From assembly GCA_016185065.1 (NCBI GenBank), contig JACPOL010000008.1:434001-498000 (forward strand): 64,000 nt of DNA. The letters are read 5' to 3'. This document shows positions 26,973 to 35,291 of this stretch, piece after piece. Position 1 is the stretch's first letter; each line of letters starts with the position of its first letter. The notes below the pieces were generated by a model, which made no database searches, was not told where the DNA came from, and saw only the letters and a list, made by a program, of their open reading frames with translations. The position numbers and the translations under genes are program-made. The stretch is from Chlamydiales bacterium (GTDB lineage: Bacteria > Chlamydiota > Chlamydiia > Chlamydiales > Rhabdochlamydiaceae).

Positions 26973-28091
26973 TTATGGGCGTTCATCTTCATCATAATCT
27001 ACCATGTCGGCGGCGATGCGCGGCATTCGAACGTCAACGCCTTTAAAAGCCAAAGTTATCTGCGCTGCCCGCCCGCTGCTTATTTTATTGAAGCTTGAGA
27101 GATCCACGAAGACCAGTTTTTTGCATCCTTCCGCAACTTCACAAAGACACTCAGCTCCCCAAGTGGTGATGTCTCGGAAGTACCATTTGAAAGACAAATG
27201 CGTAAGATTCCGCCCTTTTTTTGCGACCACACCCATGACACGAAATTGATCGCCTTCATTTTGGCCTAAGAAGGAGCCCACTGATAGTCGTCTTAAACTT
27301 GGCGAGTCTAGAAGAACGTCTAAGGATCCATGCTTTATTCCTACACACCCATCAGCAACAGTCACGCTTGTCAACGAGGGTGTTTTTGCGAGTACCTGTG
27401 CACTCCTCTGAGACAGTCGACAGCAACTTTCAAAAGATACGCTTTCAAGTTGTTTGAGTTTTGCAAGATCTCTTATGCCCTCATCAGTTAGCTCTTCACA
27501 GCCAGAAAAAGTAAGCGTGTTTAATCGGGGACATCCAGAGATAATTCTCTGTGCACTCTCATCGGAGAATCCCAAATTATGGCCTTGAACATGTAAACTT
27601 GTGAGCTGTGAAATTCTGCTAAAACCCAAAATTTCCACAGTTACTCCTTCGAGCGCTAAAATATCCTGTTTTGTAAAGGTGCGTACGCGTTTGAACAAGT
27701 TTCTTGTAGAGTGTGGCGAGCCATCTTGTAGGAATCTTACAAGATGTAGCGACTCGGAACTTAAAGTTAACGAACGGAGGTTTGGCATTATTCCAAATAG
27801 TTGCGCATAGTCTTTAACGACTCTTGAACTCTTTGAAGCGAGATGGTAGCAATCTGAAATGTAACTACACTCTCTTATCCCGCGAAAAAGCGTGCGTACG
27901 CTTACATCTGCAGCTGCGCGTAAACCCCTGCATGTCGAGAAGATGCTAGCGAGATCTTCCGGAAGAAGAAAGGCGTGGACCTTGTTGAAAAGCACATCCG
28001 GAAGCTTTTCAAAGCGACTCTCTACCCTAGCTACCCTTGCGGCCACCTGAGAAGAGGGAACCAGACTCATCGATGCTGCTATTGTTGTCAT
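26973..28091 (-). CDS. F-box/leucine-rich repeat protein (FBXL-like), copy 2
   Basis: 372 residues. F-box at about 27-60 (FEKLPDVLFNKVHAFLLPED, LASIFSTCRGLRAAA). Cysteine-type leucine-rich repeats follow: CPRLNTLTFSGCEELTDEGI, LKQLESVSFESCCRLSQRS, TPSLTSVTVADGCVGIKH, SPSLRRLSVGSFLG, GCKKLVFVDLSSFNK. These are closer to canonical FBXL repeats than those of its neighbours. The N-terminus MTTIAASMSLVPSSQVA is almost the same as copy 1, but the KRAR basic patch is reduced to ARVARVE. Acidic tail VDYDEDERP. An 18-nt gap separates it from copy 1; same leader sequence before the ATG. Confidence 0.75.
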   Translation of the reverse strand: MTTIAASMSLVPSSQVAARVARVESRFEKLPDVLFNKVHAFLLPEDLASIFSTCRGLRAAADVSVRTLFRGIRECSYISDCYHLASKSSRVVKDYAQLFGIMPNLRSLTLSSESLHLVRFLQDGSPHSTRNLFKRVRTFTKQDILALEGVTVEILGFSRISQLTSLHVQGHNLGFSDESAQRIISGCPRLNTLTFSGCEELTDEGIRDLAKLKQLESVSFESCCRLSQRSAQVLAKTPSLTSVTVADGCVGIKHGSLDVLLDSPSLRRLSVGSFLGQNEGDQFRVMGVVAKKGRNLTHLSFKWYFRDITTWGAECLCEVAEGCKKLVFVDLSSFNKISSGRAAQITLAFKGVDVRMPRIAADMVDYDEDERP

Positions 28092-28119
28092 AAAAACTCT
28101 CTATTAAAAATTATTAGTC

Positions 28120-29154
28120 TTAAAACTCGTCAGAGTCCGACTCAGCATCAGCTGGGGGACAAAGGCCTAAAATTGTAAGGCGGGGATTCTGCTCTTCCAT
28201 TGCGCTGCGCAGCGAAGCCCGCTGGGAAGCTGTTGGGAGGTCGAAGGCTCTCATGTCGAGCTGAATCAGCTGCTGGCATCCACTTGCAATCTGAATGAAT
28301 CTAGCCGGTTCATACTGCGTGTGAAGTGTAACTAGATGCGTAAGATTTCCGCCCTTTTCTGCAATCACACCAGCAATTCTCTGCTGCTCTTGGTAGTCGT
28401 GATCGCCGTTGATGCCGCCCAGCTCTAGGCTTCTTAAACTTGGGGCGTCTAAAAGAGCGCTTACCGCCTCATGCGTCATGCCGAGGCATCCCATGAGATT
28501 GACGCCTGTTAAAGAGGGCATCTTAGCAAGACGCTCGGCGGTCTTTGTAGAGACTCTAGGAGAGCCGTAAAAAGAGGCCGTATGCAGTTTTGTAAGTCTT
28601 GTAAGCCTTGTTGTGCCCTCATCTGTTAAGTCGAAGCACCAGTTGAGATGGAGTGTATTTAACTCGGAACACCTAGTGGCGATGTCATAAGCAGTAGCGT
28701 TGGAAAGCCCCGAACTAACGTGTAGTTCAGTGAGCTGTGAAACAACTTTTGAAGCGAGAATCTGCCTGACCTGCTCTCTTTGAGCTCTAGCGGAAAATAG
28801 ACCCTTCCCATTCAGCTTCAAGAAGCGTAGGTTTTTCATCAGATCGACTACTTGAGTGTAGTTTCTGGGAACTCTTAAACTCTCATTTGAAAATTTCAAC
28901 CAGCCAAGAACGTCTTCCACGCTTCTCACTTCTCTTGAAGACATCAGGTAAATATCACCTGCGGATTTATAGAGGCGCTTGCAAGTTGGAAGCAGTTCAG
29001 CGAGCTCTCTAGGATCTAGAAAGGTGTGAACATAGTTAAAAAGCGCTTTTGAGAACCTCTTGAAGCGGTTCTCCCCTGCCTCTACTCTAGCTCTTTTGGG
29101 AGTATCGAGCCCCGTCGGAGAATAAGAAATAAGACTCATAGATGCTGCTGTCAT
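28120..29154 (-). CDS. F-box/leucine-rich repeat protein (FBXL-like), copy 3
   Basis: 344 residues. Basic patch DTPKRARVEAG at 17-27, F-box at about 30-63 (FKRFSKALFNYVHTFLDPRE, LAELLPTCKRLYKSA). LRRs include CSELNTLHLNWCFDLTDEGT, LTKLHTASFYGSPRVSTKT, MPSLTGVNLMGCLGMTHEAV, APSLRSLELGG, GCQQLIQLDMRAF. Acidic end DAESDSDEF. Its ATG overlaps the stop of the upstream metalloprotease gene (ATGA), so the two are probably translated together. That supports a shared secretion or function of the F-box/LRR and M91-like proteins, but does not prove it. Confidence 0.75.
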   Translation of the reverse strand: MTAASMSLISYSPTGLDTPKRARVEAGENRFKRFSKALFNYVHTFLDPRELAELLPTCKRLYKSAGDIYLMSSREVRSVEDVLGWLKFSNESLRVPRNYTQVVDLMKNLRFLKLNGKGLFSARAQREQVRQILASKVVSQLTELHVSSGLSNATAYDIATRCSELNTLHLNWCFDLTDEGTTRLTRLTKLHTASFYGSPRVSTKTAERLAKMPSLTGVNLMGCLGMTHEAVSALLDAPSLRSLELGGINGDHDYQEQQRIAGVIAEKGGNLTHLVTLHTQYEPARFIQIASGCQQLIQLDMRAFDLPTASQRASLRSAMEEQNPRLTILGLCPPADAESDSDEF

Positions 29155-30644
29155 GACGAGCCCTCCTTTTTGCCTTCGGCTTTTTGCTTTTTACTTTCGG
29201 CTCGCTCAGCATTATCTTTGGCGATTTGTGCTTGTAACTCAGCTTGCATGCGAAAGAGAGGTTCTCCGGCTTTTATGAGGCGCTGGTGGAAATCTTCTCG
29301 CTCTTTCTGGATTTTTCCGATCTCTCTCTCGATGACTTCTACTCTCTTTTCTCTTCCGTTATTCTTAAAAAATTCGATTAATACGCCGTAAGCAACGTGT
29401 CTGTGTTTCACAAGCTCATCAAAAAAGGCTTCATCTAACTTATTGGTTTGAGCTGGCATTTCCACTGGCAGCATGGTGCGGGCTTTGATAATATATTCAT
29501 CAAGGACGCGATCGAGATCGAAAAGTTTGGATACGCCTAGATCCTCCTGCACTCCCTGCATCTGCTTTTCGACAGCTGCAGTGACGCCTGCAAACGATTT
29601 AGCGACCAGATCTTTGGGAAGAACTTGAAACACCTGCTCTAGCGCTGCACCTACCTTCTTAGTCTGTGCAACTCGCTCTTCGCAAAAGTCTCTACTTACT
29701 TTGCGCTTTAACCACTCTAGCATGAGTGTATGCATGGTTCCGTAAGCGCCAACCTGAAGCGCTTGCAGAAAGAGAGCCTCTCTAGAATCGCCTAGCCACC
29801 ATCCTTGGTGTGTGAGCCTCTGCATCTCTCCGCGCGCTCTGGCAAAGGCGTTTTCAGAAAATTCGAAAACGGCACCTTCGCAAGTTCCAGCAATAGCAGC
29901 CTCTTCATGGCCATTTGTCCAGCGAACGGTTTTGGGAAGCTTCTCAAACGCCTCGTACCTTCTGGTTAAAGCGTGGAAAACGTGGACGAGTTCATGTGCG
30001 AGAGTGCGGCGGAGAGATAGCTTTTCTAGGTGACGCTCACCCTTTCCATCCTCCATTAACGTGAAAAAAGTGCGATCTATATCCAATGTAACTGTATGGA
30101 TCTCTTCTGCTGCACCTATATACCTCTCAAAATGGCTAAGCTCCTTTATTCCAGCTTGCGCGCACGACTCATGAGCGGCCTCTTTACCAAAACCACCTAA
30201 AAGCTTACTTCCCATTTTAGCAAACATCTGTTCGAAGGGGTCTGTAACCGCCTTCTCAAAGACTACTTGTGCCTTCCTCTTGTCAGCTTCAGAAGCAACT
30301 GCTCTGATCAGCGCTCTCTCCTCAGGCACCAGCGCCATCTCTGTTAACGCTTCATGCACGATGGGATAGAAACTATCTCCTCGACCTCGATAGGGAGAAG
30401 AGAACATGCTTACTGGAATTTTGAATACACCCGCTCGAGGATAAGGGGATCCATCTCTAGGAGGGGTTCTCTCCGTGAGTGATGAGATGTAGGCTTGAGC
30501 AGCTCTTCGGGTCTGAAAATGGGAGCGAATAAGCTCGGATACTTCCGCAGGTTTGTCGCTACTCGCATACTCGGTAACGAGGCGTGTCCACGAGTAGAAC
30601 TCCTCATTTAATCTCTGAGATGTTGTTAAACTTGTTGATGTCAT
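29151..30644 (-). CDS. Predicted M91-like zinc metalloprotease effector, copy B
   Basis: 497 residues, the first gene of the minus-strand series. The zinc site is TLAHELVHVFHAL (His217, Glu218, His221), then TNGHEEAAIAGTC (246-248) and FEFSENAFARARGEMQRLTH (Glu264). Very similar to copy A throughout, including the N-terminal block SWTRLVTEYASSDKPAEVSE then AAQAYISSLTERTP. The C-terminus is a long charged helical stretch (EREIGKIQKEREDFHQRL onward) ending in Lys/Glu-rich sequence (AESKKQKAEGKKEG). NleD itself is only about 230 residues, so the flanking regions are extra. The divergent 153-bp spacer to pknD should carry the promoter of this operon. Substrate unknown. Confidence 0.6.
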   Translation of the reverse strand: MTSTSLTTSQRLNEEFYSWTRLVTEYASSDKPAEVSELIRSHFQTRRAAQAYISSLTERTPPRDGSPYPRAGVFKIPVSMFSSPYRGRGDSFYPIVHEALTEMALVPEERALIRAVASEADKRKAQVVFEKAVTDPFEQMFAKMGSKLLGGFGKEAAHESCAQAGIKELSHFERYIGAAEEIHTVTLDIDRTFFTLMEDGKGERHLEKLSLRRTLAHELVHVFHALTRRYEAFEKLPKTVRWTNGHEEAAIAGTCEGAVFEFSENAFARARGEMQRLTHQGWWLGDSREALFLQALQVGAYGTMHTLMLEWLKRKVSRDFCEERVAQTKKVGAALEQVFQVLPKDLVAKSFAGVTAAVEKQMQGVQEDLGVSKLFDLDRVLDEYIIKARTMLPVEMPAQTNKLDEAFFDELVKHRHVAYGVLIEFFKNNGREKRVEVIEREIGKIQKEREDFHQRLIKAGEPLFRMQAELQAQIAKDNAERAESKKQKAEGKKEGSS

Positions 30645-30797
30645 AAAAACTCCATAAAATTAAAAAATAATTACAAATAGTTTACTAAATTTTTTAGTTA
30701 ATTTCAATTTATATTTAGAATTTACATCGCTTTAATTATTAACGACTTAAAAAAATTGTCTATCCAGAAATTCGCTATTTTCGAATGATGGCCTCAT
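30645..30797. promoter_or_regulatory. AT-rich divergent spacer between the effector operon and pknD
   Basis: 153 bp of strongly AT-rich DNA separate two divergent starts, so promoters for both directions are expected here. Many TATAAT-like words occur (TTTATA, TTAATT, TAAAAT). None has a convincing -35 partner at 17 nt that I can single out. Nothing else is seen. Confidence 0.3.
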
Positions 30798-33554
30798 ATG
30801 CATCAATCTCCTACTAAAATTGGACCTTTTGAACTGGTGGGCAGCCTTGGAAAGGGCGGCATGGGAGAGGTCTTTCTGGGCAGGGACCCGAGCTGCGGGC
30901 GGCTGATTGCGATAAAGCGCATCCGGCCAGACCTTGCCAAACACAAGGTGATGCACGAGCGCTTCTTGCGAGAGGCAAAAATCGCAGCTCAGCTTACCCA
31001 CCCTTCGATCATCCCTATTTATGCGATCTGCGATAGTGCGGAGAGCTCCTACTATACGATGCCCTACGTGGAGGGAGAGACCTTAAAAGAGATCCTCCTG
31101 ACCACGCGCCAGCAGGAGAAGAAGGGAGAGCCTCAGCACCCCGTGGGGAGCTCCGTTCCTGCCCTCATGCGCATCTTTCTGCACATCTGCCAGGCGATCG
31201 CCTACGTCCACTCGAGGGGGGTGCTCCACCGCGATCTTAAGCCAGAGAACATCATCATTGGAAAGTATGGCGAGGTGGTGATCCTCGATTGGGGTCTTGC
31301 CGATTTTCTAGGCAAAAATGGAGACGACCTACCCGCTCCAGCAATCGAGCACACACATCCAGAGATCACGGGGCCTGGAAAGATCCCGGGCACGCTCGTC
31401 TACATGGAGCCGGAGAGGGCGCAGGGAGAGAGGCCCTCGCTTCTTACCGACATCTATGCGCTTGGCGTGATCCTCTACCAGCTGCTAACGCTACGCCTCC
31501 CCTTTCACCGCACGACTCTTCCCGAGTTCCGCAAGCAGATGGCCCGCGAGGAGATTCTAGATCCAGTGGAGGCGTCGCCCTATCGAGACATCCCGCTTCA
31601 GCTGGCGGCAATTGCAAAGAAGTGCCTCTCTCCCAAAAAAGAGGATCGCTACCAAAAGGTAACCGACCTGATTGAAGAGCTTCAAAACTATAGCGAGGGC
31701 AGGCCCGAGTGGATCCCCGCAGCGGAGCTGAACTTGGGGCAAAAAGCTGACTGGGAGTTTGAAGAGAATATCCTGGTTGCAAAACATCTTGCAATCACAA
31801 GACAGCCCGACGTGATGGAGTGGGTTAACCTGATGATCTCAAAGGGCTCCTTTCCGGGAAATATTCGCATGGAGACGAAGATCTCGCTTGGCGCAAGCGG
31901 AAGAGGAGTTGGCATTCTTCTCTGCGTGCCTGAGCGCTCTGAACGCGTAGGACTCAATGAGGGCTACTCCTTCTGGCTAAGTGCAGAGGAGGAGGCCTCT
32001 TCAAGGCTCTTCCGCAGCGGCATCGAGGTGATGGCTCTTCCGGGTGTTGTGTTAAAGCGGGGCCAGCAGCACACGCTATGCATTGAAAAATTTGACAATA
32101 ACGTTCGCCTTTTTCTAGATGGCAAGCTGCAGATGCACTATTTGAGCCATCGCCCTGTGATAGGCACGCACGTGGGACTGCTTCTGCGCGATGCCGACCT
32201 TCAGATGGAGGCGTTAAAAATCTTTGTGGGAAGCTTAAGCGTCGAAGTCAACTGCTTAGCGGTTCCAGATGCCTTCTTGGCGAACCGCCTCTATGGCAAG
32301 GCGCTGAGTGAATACCGGCGTATCGGCTACTGCTTTCCGGGAAGGGCTGAGGGAAGGGAGGCTCTCTTCCGCGCGGGCGTTACACTTCTAGAAGAGGCGA
32401 CCTCTGAGACGAGAAAAACGAGAAAAAAACTCCTCTTCTCACTGGCGCTTGAAGAGTTTAGCAGGCTAAGAACAACGCCTGGGGCTCCCCTGGAGTATTT
32501 AGGAAAGTCTCTTGTGTACAAAGTGTGGGGTGAGATCGAAGACGAGGTCAAGTGCCTCGAGCTTGCACTGCGCAAATACCCGAGGCACCCTCTGCTTCCT
32601 ATTTTAACGGAAGAGATCACCTTCCGCCTGCATGAGAGCACAGCTCAAGATAAAGTCTCCGCCTACCACTTTGCACTTCTTGCGCTTAGACAACTTCCCC
32701 ACATCTTCTCGACGCAGGATGGGCAGAAACTTCTCGAGAGTTTGAAAAACCACCTAGAGCCGCTCCCCTTCATCGATGAGAGCGCTGACCAGATAGATTT
32801 TCTCGCTAACCTCTCGGTTCAGCTCGCCTTCTGGCTTGCGAAGCCGATTACGCTGATTGAAATTTTGGAGAGCCATCCGCCCAAAGAGATCGCGGATAAC
32901 GCTCTCTTTGCCCTTCTCTATCTCGGATGCACGGCTCTTGCAAAAGAGCATCTCCCCCCAGACTCTCCCCTTCTCATGGTGGATGAGAGCCCGAAAAAAG
33001 CGCTGGAGAACTTCTTTGCCATCTATCCGACCCCTCGTGGATTTAGCGAGCAGAGAGCCTGCCGCTACTTATTTAGAAAGATTCTGGATAGACAGAGATC
33101 CTCTCTGCTGCTCCCCTACCTGAAAGTGATAGAAGAGAGCGGCATGGATGACCTCATTGCAACTGTTCTGCTGCATGAGAAGAAGTGGGAAGCGGCTTCA
33201 GCTCTCTTCTCTCGTTACTCACTATCTGAACTCTCAAATCCCTACTCTCCGCTATTTACTCTCTATGGCTGCCTCCTGCGTAAACTCGAAGGAAAAAAGG
33301 CGTCGCTCGACCACTTCTCCTCGATAGACGAGCTCTCCTACCTTCCGACAAGCGCACTTCTCGCCTTCTTTTTAAAAGGAAAGATCGACTTCAAAAAAGG
33401 GTGGAGCAGGCGCGCATTCTACTGGAAAAAAGTCCAACTTTTAAGGCAGCTCTCTCTCTTTCTACACTCTGCTCAATCGCCCGACAGAAGTGTCTGGCAG
33501 AAGCGCTTAAATCAAGAGTTAAAATATGTCTCAAAAACCTATCCAGCTTTTTAA
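30798..33554 (+). CDS. pknD: PknD-type Ser/Thr protein kinase
   Basis: 918 residues. The kinase domain occupies about 8-295: Gly-rich loop GKGGMG (18-23), catalytic Lys40 (AIKRI), HRDLKPEN with Asp146, and DWG at 164-166 in place of DFG, as in chlamydial PknD. YTMPYVEG and YVHSRGVLHRDL are also PknD-like. Residues 340-480 look like a beta-sandwich (KISLGASGRGVGILLCVPER, IEKFDNNVRLFLDGKLQM). The rest is helical, repeat-like sequence. No transmembrane helix is evident. In Chlamydia, PknD is about 930 residues and lies next to valS; here a monooxygenase gene intervenes. The substrate cannot be told from sequence. Confidence 0.9.
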   Translation: MHQSPTKIGPFELVGSLGKGGMGEVFLGRDPSCGRLIAIKRIRPDLAKHKVMHERFLREAKIAAQLTHPSIIPIYAICDSAESSYYTMPYVEGETLKEILLTTRQQEKKGEPQHPVGSSVPALMRIFLHICQAIAYVHSRGVLHRDLKPENIIIGKYGEVVILDWGLADFLGKNGDDLPAPAIEHTHPEITGPGKIPGTLVYMEPERAQGERPSLLTDIYALGVILYQLLTLRLPFHRTTLPEFRKQMAREEILDPVEASPYRDIPLQLAAIAKKCLSPKKEDRYQKVTDLIEELQNYSEGRPEWIPAAELNLGQKADWEFEENILVAKHLAITRQPDVMEWVNLMISKGSFPGNIRMETKISLGASGRGVGILLCVPERSERVGLNEGYSFWLSAEEEASSRLFRSGIEVMALPGVVLKRGQQHTLCIEKFDNNVRLFLDGKLQMHYLSHRPVIGTHVGLLLRDADLQMEALKIFVGSLSVEVNCLAVPDAFLANRLYGKALSEYRRIGYCFPGRAEGREALFRAGVTLLEEATSETRKTRKKLLFSLALEEFSRLRTTPGAPLEYLGKSLVYKVWGEIEDEVKCLELALRKYPRHPLLPILTEEITFRLHESTAQDKVSAYHFALLALRQLPHIFSTQDGQKLLESLKNHLEPLPFIDESADQIDFLANLSVQLAFWLAKPITLIEILESHPPKEIADNALFALLYLGCTALAKEHLPPDSPLLMVDESPKKALENFFAIYPTPRGFSEQRACRYLFRKILDRQRSSLLLPYLKVIEESGMDDLIATVLLHEKKWEAASALFSRYSLSELSNPYSPLFTLYGCLLRKLEGKKASLDHFSSIDELSYLPTSALLAFFLKGKIDFKKGWSRRAFYWKKVQLLRQLSLFLHSAQSPDRSVWQKRLNQELKYVSKTYPAF

Positions 33555-35067
33555 AAGCAGAGTCGCACTAATTGCTGGTGCGGGCCCGACGGGTCTTACG
33601 CTGGCGTGCGAACTTGCAAGGAGAGGGATCGATCTTCGTCTTATCGAACCTCTTGAAAGGCGCACGATGCAGTCGCGGGCTCTTGGAATCCAGCCGAGAA
33701 CACTTGAGACCTTTCAGAAGATGGGAATCATCGAACCCTTTCTTAAACATGGCCTTCCGGTAAGACAGCTCAACGTCTATCGCAATGGAAAAAAGCTACT
33801 TGAAGTGAACTTGCGGGAGATAGACTCCCCCTTCCCCTATATTTTGAGCATTCCTCAAGCTGAAACAGAGCGCATTCTCACCGAGCATCTAGAGAGCTTT
33901 GGAAAGAAGATCAAACGGGGAGTGAAGCTCTCTTCGATAAGAAACGGGTGTGCGACGCTCTCCCAAAAAACGGGAGAAGAGGAGCTGATTGCTCCCACTT
34001 GGATCATCGGCTGCGATGGAGCTCACAGCAGCGTGCGCCACAGTTTGAACGTTCCATTCAAAGGAACGAAGTTCTCCGAGGTATTCATTCTTGCAGATCT
34101 CACCGTTGAGGGACCTTATGCGCACGATGAAGCTCACCTCTTCTTCAGCGATGAGGGGCTCTTTGGTTTTGTCCCTCTTCCTCAACCGAACCAGTTCCGT
34201 CTCATCGCCCCTTTTCCTGAAGATTCAAAGATCACAGCAGAAACTCTCGATCTGGACTTCTTTGAAAAGATGGCACGCCAGCGGATCGGATTTGGAGATC
34301 TTCACATTAAAAACCCCACCTGGATCTCTCTCTTTCATGTGCATAGACGCATCGTCTCTCAGATGCGTTTTGAAAATATCTTCTTGGCGGGAGATGCGGC
34401 GCACATCCACAGCCCAGCGGGTGGACAGGGGCTAAACATGAGCGTGCAAGACGCCTATAACCTCGCATGGAAGCTAGCATTTGTGGAGAGTGGAAGAGCT
34501 CCCGATTCTCTTCTAAATAGTTATCAGAAGGAGCGCCATCCGGTTGCAAAACGCGTTCTCTTTTCAACGACGCTCGTAACAGAGATCATCACCTCTCCAG
34601 TAAAGTGGACCAAGGATGTCGCAAGCTTTGTGATGCGCCTTCTTCTTAAAACTCCTGCAAGAATGATTCTTCTGCGAGGAATGGCTGGCATCTCCATCCG
34701 CTACAAGGGAAACTCCATTCGCTCTCAATCTTTTTGGGACCGCTTCTGGTGCGCACCAAAAGTAGGCGTGCGAGCCCCGGATGCTGAGCTTGCAGATCGG
34801 ACGAAGCTCTTTGACGCCCTGCGTCAAAAAGATTTTCTCCTTCTTACCTTTGCTCCCCTGCCGGCACACATCAAAGAAAAACTTGAATCCCTCGGCATCG
34901 CCACTCTCCTAGCAGAGGGTGAAACCGTACGAAAAGTCTATTCTGCAAAGGAAGGAAGCCTCTTCCTCATCCGCCCCGACGGCTACATCTCTTACCGCAG
35001 CCGCACGCTAAACCAGCAGCACCTGCTGGACTATCTCAGCGCTTTCTGCTACACTTCTGCGCCTTAA
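33526..35067 (+). CDS. FAD-dependent aromatic-type monooxygenase
   Basis: 513 residues, group A flavoprotein hydroxylase (PheA/TfdB/MhpA type). The N-terminal dinucleotide fold carries AGAGPTGLTLACELARRG; GCDGAHSSVR is the DG motif; GDAAHIHSPAGGQGLNMSVQ is the second FAD motif. The C-terminal part (about 415-510, GVRAPDAELADRTKLFDAL) resembles the thioredoxin-like domain of phenol hydroxylases. The N-terminus MSQKPIQLFKSRVALIAG is plausible and makes the gene overlap the end of pknD by 29 nt; a weak ribosome site lies inside pknD. Such enzymes hydroxylate aromatic rings with NAD(P)H and oxygen. The substrate here is unknown; I see no pathway partners nearby. Probably acquired, since it splits the pknD-valS pair. 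Confidence 0.82.
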   Translation: MSQKPIQLFKSRVALIAGAGPTGLTLACELARRGIDLRLIEPLERRTMQSRALGIQPRTLETFQKMGIIEPFLKHGLPVRQLNVYRNGKKLLEVNLREIDSPFPYILSIPQAETERILTEHLESFGKKIKRGVKLSSIRNGCATLSQKTGEEELIAPTWIIGCDGAHSSVRHSLNVPFKGTKFSEVFILADLTVEGPYAHDEAHLFFSDEGLFGFVPLPQPNQFRLIAPFPEDSKITAETLDLDFFEKMARQRIGFGDLHIKNPTWISLFHVHRRIVSQMRFENIFLAGDAAHIHSPAGGQGLNMSVQDAYNLAWKLAFVESGRAPDSLLNSYQKERHPVAKRVLFSTTLVTEIITSPVKWTKDVASFVMRLLLKTPARMILLRGMAGISIRYKGNSIRSQSFWDRFWCAPKVGVRAPDAELADRTKLFDALRQKDFLLLTFAPLPAHIKEKLESLGIATLLAEGETVRKVYSAKEGSLFLIRPDGYISYRSRTLNQQHLLDYLSAFCYTSAP

Positions 35068-35077
35068 CTCCGTCAAG

Positions 35078-35264
35078 GCGCTCGGAAAGAAGCCCGCCTG
35101 GGAACACGGACATTAATGGACGGGAAACGGACGAAAATGGACAGGAAACGGACAGGCGGGCAAGAGAGAGAGAAAATTCTTTCTCTTTTCAGCGCGTGTC
35201 CGTTTTCGTCCGTTTCCTGTCCATTCTCGTCCATTTACGTCCGCTTCTTCTCCGAGCGCTCTTT
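35078..35264. repeat. Long hairpin with GGAC-period arms, copy 1
   Basis: The left arm (about 35079-35165) is a run of 10-11 nt units beginning GGAC: GGACATTAAT, GGACGGGAAAC, GGACGAAAAT, GGACAGGAAAC, GGACAGGCGGG. The right arm (about 35190-35264) carries the complementary GTCC units (GTCCGTTTTC, GTCCGTTTCCT, GTCCATTCTC). Outer ends match as GCGCTCGGA...GAAG against CTTCTTCTCCGAGCGC. The centre is AGAAAATTCTTTCT. The frame of valS is open through this repeat upstream of its true start, but it is not coding. No T-run follows, so a role as a terminator is uncertain. Confidence 0.7.
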
Positions 35265-35291
35265 TACAGAACTATAAAATGTGGGCGCCTT

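Noticed and set aside
35101..35262. CRISPR-like short repeats
   Set aside because: The repeated units are only 10-11 nt, have no distinct spacers, are inverted around a centre, and no cas genes are present.
35196..35291. N-terminal extension of valS by 32 residues
   Set aside because: It is translated from the GTCC hairpin arm; homology begins at the ATG at 35292.
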